A DNA stretch of 64,000 bases from Medicago truncatula (Eukaryota; Streptophyta; Magnoliopsida; Fabales; Fabaceae): contig NC_053048.1 in NCBI RefSeq assembly GCF_003473485.1, forward strand, positions 40,792,755-40,856,754, in the 5' to 3' direction. Below, one piece after another: positions 34,231 to 47,695 of the stretch (its first letter is position 1; every line of letters begins with the position of its first letter). A model generated the notes under the pieces. That model saw nothing but the letters and a program-made list of their open reading frames with translations, was not told where the DNA came from and did not search any database. The translations under genes and the position numbers were made by a program.

Positions 34231-36781
34231 TCTATCATGATGACATTATTCTAAATTTTTCCTTTTTTTTTCATTGTTGCTGTCTGGAAAGAAAACCTTT
34301 TACTCTGTCATGCTTTCATGTTGTGAGATCTATGTTGTGTTGTGTGGGACATGTCATGGTAATTTTGGTTTAGAGTTTCATTAATGTTCAATTTAATTCA
34401 TGATGACTATGGTGTTCACGGGTCACCTTGGTTGTTTTGTTTCATGGTAATTTTGGTTTAGGAGAATTCTAGAGTTCATATTTTTCATTGTTTTGACCAA
34501 TTGAGATTGGGAATTACAATTTCATGGTTAATAAAATGTTACCAATGATTTAATAATTTAGATATGCATGTATCAATATAGTTTTATGTTTTTATATCAT
34601 AAAAAAAATATAGTTCAATGTTATTTTCTTCTAAATTTTGTTCGAGTCACATAAATAGTGCAGAAGTTTTTTTTGTAAGGGAAAAAGAAAAATAGCACAG
34701 AAGTTGCTTTCTGTAAAATAACTACTTTGTAATAAAAAAGAAATCTACTTTATATTTTTTTTTTTTTGAAGAACTTTATATTTATTTAGAAATAGAAAAC
34801 TGTGTGCGCTATTTTTTTAATTATGTAGTATGAATTTGGTAGTCTAGAATTTATAACACTTTTACATTGCACACCAACCATTCACATTAGATTGAATATA
34901 ATTGATTTTGTTTCTAAATTCACTCTAATTTAAAAGTGTGTAGTTCACTCAATTTTTATTAGTGTTGATTTTTTTTTAGAAATTCAGATGAATAAATAGG
35001 ATGTATAGGTTCAAACTTCGATCTTACATATATTATATAATGTTCATACCAATTAACTAAGTTCATAGAGATAATTTTAAATTTATTGTTCAAGTCACTA
35101 TTATATATATATGCATTCAAATATAAGCAAGAGTTTAATTTCTATTCAAATTAGTTTTATAAAATCAATTATTCAAAATCAATTATTTATTAGTAACAAA
35201 CTGCTAGAGTTTAATTGAACAATTATTTTATACATGCATTCAATAATACTCTAATAGAATATATTATTAAATTCATGAAACTAATATAGTATTGAAAGAA
35301 AGAATGATGAAAAATGGATGTTGGTCACGATGATTGCTTCATGGAGTTTTTGACATTTTTATAATTTACTATTCCATAAAACATGCCATGTTGTCAGTGT
35401 TTTGTTCTTCCAGGCTGGTGTTGGACTGCCAACCTAATATACATTCACAAATATTTTTAATTCGGTTCCTGATTTTGGCCGGCAAGGGCGATGAAATCTT
35501 CCTTGTCTCTATTTTCTCAATAAATTATCAATTCAATTTAGCTATTTCCGACAACTTTTGATTTATTTTTTTTCTTATTCTTTTTAAAGACTACAAGCTG
35601 ATGCTTAAGTTTGACAGACTTAATTAACTTTAAACAAAACATTAAAGTCTGACTTATTTAAATAAATAGATTTTTTAAAAAGAGGTTAAGTCTATCATTT
35701 TTTCTAAACGAATCATGTTGAATCAGACTTTAAGTAGATAAGACTGAAGTCATTTCATATGTCCCTTGTTGGAAGGTTTGAGCTATTCCCACCTTACTTA
35801 CTTACAAGCCAAGCAAGCTCATCCTCTTTTGAATAGTCCTCAATGGTGAAATAAAACTTGTGTTCGATCTTCTAGTAGCTCCGATAGAGTCAAAAAAACT
35901 AGTGAAGTTCAATGGCAAGAAACATATTAAACTTTGACCATTGCATTTTTTATTATTAAACCAACAATTATAATTACTTCGTTATGATGGTCCAATCTTT
36001 TAAGTTCACCATTCTAACTATTATCTAAGAAAAAATTACACGATAAATTTAGTTTCCGAAAATTATAAGGTACTCCCTCCGTCCCATAATAACTTAGTCA
36101 TTTGCAAAAAAATATTGTCCCGAAAAAATTGACTCATTTTACTTTTTAATACAACAATAGTTACTTTTTTACAATTATAACTCTAATTAATATTACTTTC
36201 ATCACTCTCAATTCAATATATTCTACTTTACATTTATGATAAGAAAGAATGCACCAATACTTAACAAGACACTCAAAACTATTTTTCTCTCTATTTCATT
36301 TATACACTTTTTTTTAATATGTGTGAAAAGAAAAAAAGGCTCAGATAAAACGGGAGGGAGGGAGTAACAATTTAGTCATCAAGAATCTCAAATATCTTTT
36401 GAATTTGTCCTTTTTGGATAATTTTTAGAGGTCACATTATAAAAAGTTGAAATTTTCTATAAAAAAAAAATCTATATATAACAAATATGTTTTTTGTTGT
36501 TACATTTAGGACATAGGTTAGACTGTACATGAAAGAACGGTGGGTTGCATGACAACAAATCCTTACACATTTCAAAATACAAACACACCCCACTTCTGAA
36601 ATTCTCATGCCAAAAGAGCCAACTCAACTTCTTCACACTTTCACTGAAAAGGTGCATGGCTCCATATATTGATGTCTGCTACATTGGATAGTGATCTAAT
36701 TGGGCATTGGTTGAAATAAATGTAGATGTCAACTTAAAAACCAACCTTACATATTGGTCTGCTAAATTTTGGCTCAGCTCT
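34231..36781. other. Intergenic region
   Basis: AT-rich, with no gene seen. It contains a decayed SINE-like stretch (about 34975-35065) related to the SINE at 23780 and a Stowaway MITE (36073-36364). A 75-codon open frame at 35334-35561 has no family features. Confidence 0.6.
36073..36364. mobile_element. Stowaway (Tc1/mariner) MITE
   Basis: The ends are CTCCCTCCGTCCCATAATAA and ...AAAACGGGAGGGAGGGAG, inverted repeats of the classic Stowaway type, flanked by TA on both sides (36071-36072 and 36365-36366). It is 292 bp long and non-coding. Confidence 0.9.
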
Positions 36782-38955
36782 TCACTCATTTTTCTCATGA
36801 TGAACCTCATTCATGGGTTCATATTCGGAGTACGGCGACCGCTTCAGTATAGTTTCTTCATCTTCATCCAAGTTTGAATAAACAGCTTCACTACCAGATG
36901 ACTCATTATCAGAATCATTCCTTGATTGCAGTACTTCATTAGCTTCTGAGGTTGAACAGCAAGAATCAATAAAATCAATCATCTTTTTGTCATCTTCTCT
37001 CATTTTTTGACCATAAGCTTCAAAGTTCATTCCAGCTGTATTTTTTCCACCAAAACAGGATTCTAGCTTGTCCATGTCAAAGAGTTCTTCCATCATCGTT
37101 CGGCTCCTTTGGTTGTCAGGATAAGCAAATGTCACCTTTCTGTAAGTCTTGGGTTCAAGAAATGGTTTCACCATCTGTTCCAAAGAATGCACACTTATCA
37201 AACACAGAAAAATAAATCCTATAACTTGAGCAGTACGTCTCCTGTCTCACAAGAAATGGTTTCACTAAAGTGACATTTGCAGGATAAGCAAATGTCTCCT
37301 GTTTCATCATGCAGATACGTCTCATATAATAAAATCCACCCCCCACCACCACACACAAAAGCGGGGAAAAAATGGTTATAAAGAGGGGATAGATTATGAT
37401 ATCGTACCGTCCAAAATGACTCAAACAATTTTGGCGGATTGTAGAAGACTGCAAGGCCCAACCTTTCAGGGTAATGATTCTGCAAGACTTGAGCAGCATC
37501 TCGGGTGACCTTTACTGATATGCACGATGTGCTCCACCCTTGAAAATCAATTAGCCAAACCATTTGTTCTTGTGTGGAACTTAAATTAAATATACCATTC
37601 TCCAAACAGTAAACAAGGTACTTGATCTGTACGATTGTCGCACTTGTACTCTACAATGGATAACTAAGGTCTTAGTTAAAAGGTCTTAGTTAAAAGATTG
37701 AATCATCGATTATATTAACAATGACGTCTACACAACAAGGAGGATTGAGTACATCCACAGAAAGAAAAAAATGAAATTTAAGTTAATTCCCATCGAAGTG
37801 TTTGGATTACCTGACGTCCAGCTTTAATAACAAAAACAACCCTTCCTTGCTTGTCCAAGTAATCAGCCCTATATATCCTTCCCATCAAAGCTTCTTGAGC
37901 TACATCATCCTGATTGTATAAAGCAAATAGATAATGGTCCTTTAGTTGCACTTACCTAGTTAACAGTAAGTAACTCATCATTATTTAAAACCACCCGATT
38001 ATGGTCAGGAATGTTATCCTGAAATCTGATAAACAGAATAAAATCGGACAGAGAGTGTTAACAGTGTTGAAGTGACCAAATTTACTTGTTTTCAATCAAA
38101 ATTAACATTGTAAAGTGATAGATCTGTCCTAGTTACATCGAGTACATTTGTAAACTAAAGCTAACAGCTTTGTTTTAATTGTTCTTCATTGGGATTAAGC
38201 TATATTTATCTAAGTTCCCAAGTTTTTTACTCATCAAACCATACCAAAACGAACTTAGAGGACTAGTATATTCAGAAATTTCTGTACTTCATATTTTTCC
38301 AAATCGAACTCTCATATATATTCTTTTGTTTTTTATTTTTATTTTTTATAAAACAGATAAAAAGTAATATTGGATTCACACCCATCTAATCTTGTCAGGC
38401 TTGAACTCCAGCCTCCATTTTATGCTGGCTCTCAACATCCTTGCAGCTTTTATAGTATTATAGTTTCGTGCTTTAAGAAACCTTAGCACTGATGCATCCG
38501 AACATATAGCCGGGAACTTGTCGGCAATTGGACCAATTATCCTTCCGACTTCTGCGATCTGAAAAGAACAAAGAAAACCAAACAGTTTGTTACTTCAAAA
38601 TACCACCAGAAAATGGCATCTCTACCCTAAAACAACCTCCTAGCTGTAGAGTAGTTTTCTTGCTCATCCAATTAGGAAGATAACTAATTGTCCTAATTTC
38701 ATCGAACCTGACTTTTGGCAGGTTGGGGAATTTAAGAGAAATGTATTCATTTCCTAACAACTAATTCTACCACATGCAAACTTTTGGATGGAAGAACATC
38801 ATAGAAAATGCAGGGTTAGAACATACAATAAACATCAAATTTAACACTTCAGGTTCATAAAATAGGGCAAAATTACTGTCTAGTACCTTGATCTGCTGCT
38901 CTTCTGGAGATAAAATCTTTTCAAGTATACTATCTCTCAATCTCCTAAATGACAT
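36782..38955 (-). CDS. CRAL-TRIO (Sec14-like) lipid-transfer protein
   Basis: Five exons fit in phase: 38887-38955, 38382-38558, 37811-37909, 37408-37650 and 36782-37174, giving 326 residues. The start MSFRRLRDSILEK is the only suitable ATG. Residues about 24-80 are the CRAL-TRIO N-terminal helices (CSDASVLRFLKARNYN, MLRASIKWR); residues about 110-230 are the lipid-binding lobe (QGRVVFVIKAGRQ, QMVWLIDFQGW, YPERLGLAVFYNPPKLFESF, VKPFLEPKTY). The acidic tail (SYSEYEPMNEV-type region) is plant-like. Proteins of this family exchange phosphatidylinositol or other lipids between membranes in the cytosol. The ligand cannot be told from sequence. The intron between the last two exons contains a decayed duplicate of part of the last exon. 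Confidence 0.87.
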
Positions 38956-41640
38956 CTTTCTTTTCAAATCTTAATCAAGCTAAAACATCCTGAAAATACG
39001 GAAGACATACAAAATAAGCTCATACTTTCAGATGCAAGTAAGTACATAAAATGAAATTCTAGACAGCTGCAACGCTGTTAGCTGAGAATTAACGCCTTTG
39101 TTATAATTATTTGCTGTTAAATAGACAGCTGCAACATAAAAGGCGCCTGACTTCTCAGTTTAGACCCAAAATTGGCCAAAAACACCGTACCGCTATTTCA
39201 TTTGTACATTAATAAGTCGATTTAGTATTATTTTCAATTCTTAAACATACATTAATGATGTTCTCATTTCTTTTTTGGTATAATAATGGCTCTCTTTATC
39301 ATTGTATCATGTAGCCATGGTTTAAAATGTAAGAAAACTAGAGGCACAAAGGAGAACACCCCAACCTCGTCAGAAAGCCCCCATATTCTCTGTTTCCTTC
39401 TTATGGGGAAAAGTAGAATACGCTTTTCCTTAAGAATCTTGTTTTTGTTATATACAAACCTTTGGAAATACAAAATGAAATGAAAACAAGGTAATATTTT
39501 TGTCACTCAAGATCAAAATAGTAAAATAATTTTTGTAAACTAATCAGGAATGCACTTAAAACTCAAGTCTTACGATATTCCAAACATAGTTATTATCAGA
39601 ACAAGATTCAAATCGCAAATTGCCAAGCTGAATTTTCAATCATAAAATGTTTCAAAAGAACAATTAGATATTGTATGGCGCAATTCAAAATCATTTATGA
39701 TTTATCGCATGATAGCAATGGTATAACCACATGTGTGGACTTGACCGGGGTTTTCCCACTTGTGGGATTGGGGACTAGGACTTTTACTGTGGGACAGACA
39801 GCCCTCGAAGTCGCTTCAAGCCAAGTGACCAAACATGAGAAAGTGTGTTTTGACAATCAACATTTTCTATGCCATTTGTATTTGACACTTTTGGTTTCCT
39901 AGTACCAAAGGTTGTGGATCTTATACGAAAAGTTAAAGGGTCATGCATATCAATGTCGTGTATTCTAGAAGATCTAAGAATGTAGTTTTCAAGAGGGTTG
40001 TTTCGTCATGGGTTAGCTTGTTGCCTGCTTGTCTTTCATTCCTCTATATATAGCATTACAATCATCAACAAGGAAAACATACATAAACACAATTCAATTT
40101 CCTCTTTCTTAGACCTCGTTTGACATGTGAAATTCTTCTTCAATTTGTTGTTGCGTGTAATAATGAATAGACATATATCATTCATCAGCATTCATTCTAT
40201 ATTGCTTTGCTCTAGACCATGATTTCAGACAAAAACCTACCAACTGAATAGAACAACAACAATAATAATAAGCAATATTATTTGCATGTAAATCATCCAC
40301 TGATATAAACATGAAATGAAGTAATACCGTGGAATAGAAGAATGAAACCGTTTTTTCACGAAAAGACGAAGCAAACGACATTTGACATTGATGAATAGAG
40401 AAAAGAAGAACAATGTTTTTTTGGATGAAGGAAAATAAGAGAAGGAAGATGGATCATGAAGAAGGAGAGGGGTTGGGAAAAACACGTGGCTACAACAGAG
40501 AAACCAGTAGAATGAAATGTATTTTGTTTTTTTTAACTGTCGAATGGAATGACTTTATTTTTTTGACCAAGAATGGAATGAGTTGAAATGCGGGAAAACT
40601 AAATTAAATAAAGGTGAATAAAATATTTTTTGAGGGGGAAGGTGAATAAAATTTTTTTTTTTTTTTTTGAGGAAATGAATAAATTTTTTTTATCAGTTTC
40701 TTTTTGAAGGATTTTTTTTTTTTTTATAAGTTAAAAAGTAAATCATCGAATCCAAGAAAAAAAAACACACGACTTAAATCATTGAATGCAAGCATATCAT
40801 TTCTTTAGACTTCCGTCTAAAGAAATTAAACTCTTTTAACAAGTATTCATAATAAAATACATTTCAAACAATCACAGTTGAGCTGTAAATCTCCACAGGA
40901 ACTAGTGAAAGTTTGCCCAAGATTGATTGTCCTCTAAGTTGGGAAGATGATATTGTCACACTATCACGTATTAATTAAATGGACAACTATTAAATGGAAA
41001 ATATATTTTGTTTATAAACAAAAACGTTAAAATCCCTCCACCGCATGAAGTTGAAGGCTTGAAGCACATTTGTGGGAAGTGGTAACAAACTCGAAGCAAG
41101 TCAATTTCTAACAATAAAATAGATACTACAATGAACACGATAAAATAAGGCATTTACAGAATAATATTATATATCCTGTGCAGTGTGTACCATTTATATG
41201 GTATTCAACCCTGCAACTGCATGAATCTCAGGGTATTCTAGAAAGCCTATTATCTTTACAAACGAATGTTGTAATCAATACAACTTACTTTGACAAGGAA
41301 CTCATCAAGAACAATGAAATGGAAAGGAAACTGTTAAAACTCATGTCTTGGCTCCTCAAAATGAAGGAACTGACTATTCTTCATTCACATGCCGAAAGAT
41401 GCCACCAATAGAGAGTCTCAAGGTTTAAAGAAGATAAAGCAGTCCTACCTGCACCAAGAGCAGTTATGATATGCTCCTTTGATGAAATACACCAACCAAT
41501 CCTTCAATGAATACAAATGCACGAGCATCAGATAGTAAACTGTCGACTTCCATATTTTATTCACCGCCCAAAAGTCCAATCACTGCAATGAGAAACACAT
41601 TAAGGTTATAGAGTTTTCATTTCAGGAATTGGACCCAGTT
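38956..41640. other. Intergenic region, upstream of the Sec14-like gene
   Basis: No convincing gene. The 5' leader and promoter of the Sec14-like gene should be within 38956-40500, but no clear TATA box is seen. About 39660-40100 (plus) has a TATATATAGCA box followed by a leader-like CAACAAGG/TTTCCTC stretch and may be an LTR relic. 40650-40730 is T-rich. The last 200 bases before 41648 are the 3' end of the kinase-like gene. Confidence 0.45.
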
Positions 41641-41647
41641 GGAAATC

Positions 41648-44600
41648 CTAGCATGTGCTGTCAATTTCCTTTCCATGATCATCTTCGTGAATATTTCGCC
41701 TCAACCTTCTCAGCCATATGTCATAGTTTATGGGATATGGCGTCCCACATAGACTGTCGACATAATCAGCAAAAGCTTTCAGCACAGTGGAAATATCACC
41801 CAGCTTCTGCTGAATTGATCTCCTTGACCAAGATGTCTCTCTCCATTGTAGTGCTCCCTCTACTGAATCTAGATCAGGTAATACACCACCGCATGAATAA
41901 TAAAGCATATAAACTAGGCTTTCTGCATCAGAGGCGGAGCATAGCTTTCCTTCCTGAAGGGCGTAAGTAGATGAGAAATGAAGATTCATAGCAGGGCGAT
42001 CTCTATCTTCAAGAATAGCATGGCCCCACCCAATTAGAACAAAATAAGGTTGCCTCACACCAGACCTAACACAGATCACGTTCTCTGGCCTGATGTCTCC
42101 ATGCCGTAGTCCCGCCGAGGTAGCAGTTGAGAGTGCTGATAAGCAATCATGGCAACATTTGATAGCGTCATCTGAACCAAATCGGCCTGCCTCTACCATT
42201 TCTGCGACTGTTTCACCAATTGGACTGATCACAAGAACAGGAGTCCCGCACCAAGGGTGGTCACAATTTCCACCAGAGCTGGGCCTTCGACAATGACCAG
42301 GGTGTATGATCCTTCCAAAGGCAATTAATTGAGGCAGATACTTGCTTGATAGACCTTTCTGCTTCATTATTGTCAATACTTTGGTCTGCCTCTGGACCTG
42401 ATACCATAAATTCATATCTTCCCAAGCTGGTTCCTGCTGGGAGGGATGAGAGCCCACATATAGAAACAGATCTGTTCCTGGGTCTTCAACATAAGATGCA
42501 ATGTAGTATGTCAATTCACCAGTTTTGATTACTTCTTGTATTTGATAACCCTTTTGCCCATCTGAATCCTCCAGCCATAACATAGACCCTTCTTCTAACT
42601 TCATTGACTCCTTGGAATCGACCTTGACATAATCATCCTGAACTTCGACAATCTCGGGGGAAACACTACGCTGCTGGTATTGAAATGGGCCATTTCCATT
42701 CACTCTGGTGGTATCTCCTAACTGCCTCTCGATTCTTCTTGTTTGAAGACGTGAACTATGATCGGCAGCTAAATCTTCAACAGAGTGCTTGGGCATTCCG
42801 GCATATTGCATAATACAGTGAAACGTTGCAAATAAAACCTGTAGAGCCCCAATATCTCCCCAGTTTGCATTCCCAAGTTTGTTCCAGATTCTATAAATTG
42901 GAGAAACAGAAATTCTAGAATGATTTTGTACCCACTCAGCAGCACATTCATAAACATTATTCACATCAAAATTGAGCTTACTTACATCTCCTTCAACTTT
43001 TACAACTCCCCCGTACTGAGAATCAACTAGAAGAACAAATACTGTGCTAGGATCCGGAAAGAAACTCAGTCTACTCAAACTCCTTGCCAACAACATTCGA
43101 ATAGCATAAAATAGAGCTTCTCCTAGAACTGGTAAAGAAGGCTGGCAGTCACTGCCAACAGCTAGACCTCTGATATCAGTTCTTAGAAGCGTTAATTCAA
43201 GGAGATGATCCCATTTCCCATGAGGATGTCTAGAATTATTAAGCAATATACCAGTGCCACAAAGACCTCCAAGCCTTCCATTAGCGATAGCATTTTCAGC
43301 CTGATAGAACTTCATGTTAGCATTATACAAACAAGCCGCAGAAAAAGGCATAGGCTCATCTTGACTCCAAAAGGCCTCCCACAAGCCCTTAATACCAGCA
43401 TGTAGAAAATCTTCAATAGCAAGACAAGCTGTTGCTTCTACAGCTTCAGATGTAGAAGCATGAACAGCATTAGGCATGCGTGTGAGCTGCTGAAATGAAA
43501 TCCCCTCTAATGCATAATCAAATTTTTGAAGTTCAATCAACTCAAATGGCACATCAAATGCTTGCTGTTTCAATGTATATTTTTCTGTTACAGATTCAAA
43601 CCAATGGACAAGTTTTTCATTCAGACCGTCACTATCAACAAATTTATAGAAGAACTCCTTCCGATTCCGAGACCTACCACCAGATGACACACTGGACCTC
43701 TTTGTCCCAGACCCAATTGATTCCTGGTCTGGGGATCTACCTACAAATAGGTATCAAAGTTCATTAACATCACTATAATTATTATTCCTTTTTAGGAGGA
43801 TAGTAGAGTCATGCATTCGTTAAGTTGCAAAAACAGCAATAATTCTTACCTGACCTGAAAATTCAGAGATAAGAAAGGTAATACATAAACTGACAATAGA
43901 AATTCAACAAAGGAAAAGATGCCTTAATCACTTATAGTTAGATGTGAGATCCCGCAACCACTATATATTATATTGAAGTGAGATCAAAATGATCAAACAT
44001 GGTGCATCCTAGGGAAGTTGGGAGACTCCTTGAAATTTCTGCTTAAGCTCATGCAATAACCACATTAACTCCGCACAACACCCATTCCCTTCTTTGCTTG
44101 CATGCCCAGATTTAATATATCAGTATATCTAATGCAAACATCCTATCAATATATAGCAGTATATTCTCATTATTTCTCACTGCTTACCCTCGACTATAAG
44201 AATAAACACCAGAAAATAAGAAAGCCAAGACCAGTCTCATAGAAATAGCCATATGTCTACTTAAAGAAATCACATTCAATAATCCCCTCGCGGTTACTCT
44301 TTTGCCCTTATTTTCCTAACATATGTGCAAAAACAATGTTGAGAATTACTTGAATTGATCAGAGTTGTGTCCTTATAGGGTGCATAAAAGTTATGCACCT
44401 TTACTCTGGTACTTACAAGCATGTGCAAGTGTGTTAAGGATCATACATTCTTCACTAGTGGATCCTACTTTAAGAAAGCAATTTGTGGGTCCTAATATAC
44501 ATGTGTTATGTTTTTTCAGTACCAGAGAAAGAGTGCGTGCATGAATTCCTTCAACATTAACACAGTCCAAAAGTTCCAGAAAATCACAAACATGATATGG

Positions 44601-44997
44601 AGACATTTGGGGCTGCACAATATTTGCTAATACTTATGTCTATTTTTGTAGAGGCCAAGATAAGGAGAACTAAAGAAATTGTTTTTTCCTGGATTTCGTT
44701 TTCTAAGAAAATTCTTACCCAAAAAAAAAAGTCATTGCATCACAAATGTAATGACTTCTAACCCAGATTAATCCCTGTTTTCACTTCTACCAAACATGGC
44801 AATGGAGCTAAAAATTTCTAACCCCAGTATTATAAATTTATAATAAAGGACAAGCCAGGCCAATGGTACTTCCGACCCCCAAATTATCCCTGTTTTCACC
44901 ACTAAAAGCTACTGCCTCCAGTACAACTACAGTAAAAATAAGCCAGGGTAATACTACTTCTCGACACAACTCATTTTTGTTTTGAAAAAAAAAATCA

Positions 44998-45068
<71 letters not shown>

Positions 45069-45299
45069 CATACACAAAGGGATGAAAGCGTACAATTACC
45101 CTAAATTGAGTCTTTTGTAAAATACGCATAAAAACATAGAAGTTACTGGAATAAGCTAATGCCAATCATTAAATTCGATGCAACCAGTATATCTCAAAAC
45201 AAATCAGAAATGAATCAGATTATTTATATACAATAATTTTCTGAGTAAACAGATCTCACCATCTGTTATTTTCAGATGCTTGTCGCAGTAACAGGCCAT
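41648..45299 (-). CDS. Protein kinase-fold protein, probable pseudokinase
   Basis: Two coding exons (45260-45299 and 41648-43740) join in phase for 710 residues. The ATG at 45299 gives MACYCDKHLKITDG, then RSPDQESIG. The N-terminal 370 residues are a plant-conserved helical region without known domain (ATACLAIEDFLHAGIKGLWEA). The C-terminal 300 residues carry a kinase-like lobe: HGDIRPENV (near residue 557) stands for the catalytic loop, keeping Asp and Asn, but the DFG position reads GWG (LIGWGHA), and no VAIK-like lysine or glycine loop is evident. Such loss of the metal-binding Asp usually means no phosphotransfer. Plant homologues are annotated as kinase superfamily proteins without known role. 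A 5'UTR exon lies at about 47696-47780. Confidence 0.82.
43741..45259. other. Intron of the kinase-like gene
   Basis: This 1.5-kb intron holds an (AT)29 microsatellite (45001-45058) followed by a short CA stretch. I see no other structure; open frames across the AT repeat encode only Ile-Tyr runs. Confidence 0.7.
45001..45058. repeat. (TA)29 microsatellite with adjoining (AC)n
   Basis: 58 bases of perfect TA alternation, then GACACACACACATACACA. A compound microsatellite of this length is probably length-polymorphic. Confidence 0.95.
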
Positions 45300-46579
45300 C
45301 AATCAGCAAGTTCAAGTCGTATGCCAACCTGGTGTCTTAACAGTGATAAACAGGGGGGAACACACGAATGACTTGCTTTATTATAGCACTGAAACCCAAC
45401 AGAGTAGACAGTATTTGACTCCCTGGATTGTTAACCGTCATACAACCTATGGTAAACTTCTTGCACCTTAACCCGATTATTGTTTAAAATTTATCGTAAA
45501 AAACTGTAATCCCATCTATGCCAACTAAAAGCAATAAATTCAAGGCAGACTCAGCATTAAATTCAGGCTTCAGTTACCACTCAGCCTCTGTTTTTTTTTT
45601 TGTTTTTGAGCAAAAGTATTGAACTGTCAGAACATGATTACAAGAAAACTTTTTGAAAAGGTCATTTAAGTACCTTTTTAGAGTCAAATGGATTTCTAAT
45701 TATTCTAAAATAATCCTAAAAAAACTTCAATACTTTTCAATGTTTCAACTATACACAAAAGATGTTTTAGCATTATCTGTCGTTCTCAAACTTCTGAATG
45801 AAACAAAAATAGGCTTTTAAGATATGACAGGATAAAATTTCTTAAGTCTAAGAAAACTTGAAACATCACCAATACATTTATCCCCTGGAGAAAAATTGAA
45901 CTTTTTACAAGCAGAGCTTATATCTCAATCATTTCCTTCCATTTCTACCTATCATTGTGCAAATGCAACATCTGTATCATGGTACTACAAAAATATCGAT
46001 GAAGTTTGGAGTAATCTAAGAATAAACAAATTATATAATCCTTGTCACCGCATATTGTTAAACAAAAGCAACCGTCACTTTCACATTGTACGTAATCACA
46101 TATCACAACTGCTATAGCATAAGATCAGAAAATATCTATGTAGTTAAATAGCAGCTATAGCACCTCTATACCACTAATAGATCTGTAGTATAGCAGAATT
46201 TGAACAAATCACTAATTTCCGCGATACACGATTAACAACACAAGACAATATAATGAACAGAATCAAATGAACGTTTTTAGGGAAGCATCATGCAATGTTA
46301 TCCATTCACTTGGACTTAAAGCCACATAACTATGAGTAACACCAGAAACTTCGGGCTAACTCATAAACTGTTAACATGAATTTGATTCATTAGGAATGAA
46401 AATACAGAAAAAGCAAAGGCGAAGTGTTAGAAATATAATGTAAAATCATGCATGTGTCTTCTTCACCCACTGTTGTTAAGATCGCAAGTTAAACTGTAAG
46501 ATTGGACTGATCTTAAATCTTGCTACCCCGGAAGATCGCTGAGATCGACAAAGTTATTTAACGAGAATATAAGGTTTAA

Positions 46580-46880
46580 GAACATGCCAACTGGATGGAG
46601 GGGGTATTTTAAAATCTATCTTTAAGAACAAATATTATATCCAAAACTGCACGAATTGCAGAGGAATTAAACTTATTAGTTATACTTCGAAACTATGGGA
46701 TAGAGTGACTAAGCAGAGATTACAGTGAGAAAGCAAATAAAATAAAATAAAAATTAACTAGGTTTTATGCCAGGACCATAAAAGCAATATACTTGCTACG
46801 AGAACTCATGGAGAGGTATTAGAGGAATGAAAAAGAAATTACATGGTTGATATTAATTAAGAGGTTTTAGAGAAGCAATG
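46580..46880 (+). mobile_element. LINE reverse transcriptase relic
   Basis: Plus-strand frames read NKYYIQNCTNCRGIKLIS, then YTSKLWDRVTKQRLQ, and further on LTRFYARTIKAIYLLREL and MERY. These line up in order with the plant LINE reverse transcriptase segment remembered as GDIQNCTNYRGIKL, KLWERVIE, QFGFMPGRST and AIYLLRQLMERYR. Stops and frameshifts are present throughout, so it is dead. Confidence 0.8.
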
Positions 46881-47034
46881 TATTTAGATTGCTTATGTTT
46901 GATTAATAAAAGATATATATATTAAGGGATCACGGCTATTGTGCGAACATAGGGTTCACGAGGGATGGGGAAGAGCTAATTATTTGATTTTTCTGGTTCA
47001 AAACAGTCTAGCGGCGAAACTCGCGCACCAAGTG

Positions 47035-47130
47035 TTGAAAAGTGGAGAAGTGGAGAATTGAAGGTGCGAACCCACGCCCCAACATATCAAATATCGTAGG
47101 AGCTACCATTTGAGTTGCACTTACGGATCA
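47035..47130 (-). mobile_element. tRNA-like SINE relic
   Basis: On the minus strand CAACTCAAATGGTAGCTCC resembles a box A region (two mismatches to consensus) and GTGGGTTCGCACC a box B, about 35-40 bases apart. This suggests a decayed tRNA-derived SINE; no complete tRNA fold is apparent. Confidence 0.45.
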
Positions 47131-47695
47131 GGGGAACAACTAATTAACCTATTATACTTTTCAAAAAAAATAAATTATATATTATATAAAGATATTTTAA
47201 TTAATTGATTTAAATTTTAGTAAACATTTTATTCCCTCCAAATCACCCTACATTGTAGAGAGTCAAAGGGAGTTTGCTCCCCCAAAAAATTAAACATACA
47301 AGCAAAATTTAAAGTACTAATCTCTTCCCTCCCCATCTCATACATTTCCCCCCTAACCCAAAAACAATGCAAAATGAAACATCAAGCTTCGTCGATAATG
47401 ATAAAAAAAAAAAGGAATCACAATTTCAAACCCTTCACCCCATGAAGAAGGGGAAAATAAGCATGAATTCCCTAAATTCGTAAAATTTTGTCAAACACTT
47501 GAATTTCATCATCAAACCAAAATCTTCCAACTAAGCTAACAGATTCAACACCAAAAGAATGAAAATATAAAAAAAGAAATCCACAAGAACACTATAGTCC
47601 AAATTGAGAAATAATAAAAACAGAAGAAGTAAAATTGAGTGAAAGGAGAGAGAATTTAGGGTTGAGAATAACATGAAGAATGAATGAATATTCAC

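Larger units (their letters stand above)
45300..47695. other. 5'UTR intron of the kinase-like gene
   Basis: About 2.4 kb between a leader exon (donor on the minus strand at 47695, GCAAGGTGAA) and the short exon with the start codon. It contains a LINE reverse transcriptase relic (about 46580-46880) and a SINE-like relic (47035-47130). The rest is AT-rich with no gene. Confidence 0.6.

Noticed and set aside
39675..39902. 75-codon open frame starting MAQFKIIYDL.
   Set aside because: No recognisable features; it lies in a repeat-like stretch with an LTR-type TATA and leader downstream.
44838..45095. Open frame with a long Ile-Tyr run.
   Set aside because: It is only the translation of the TA microsatellite.
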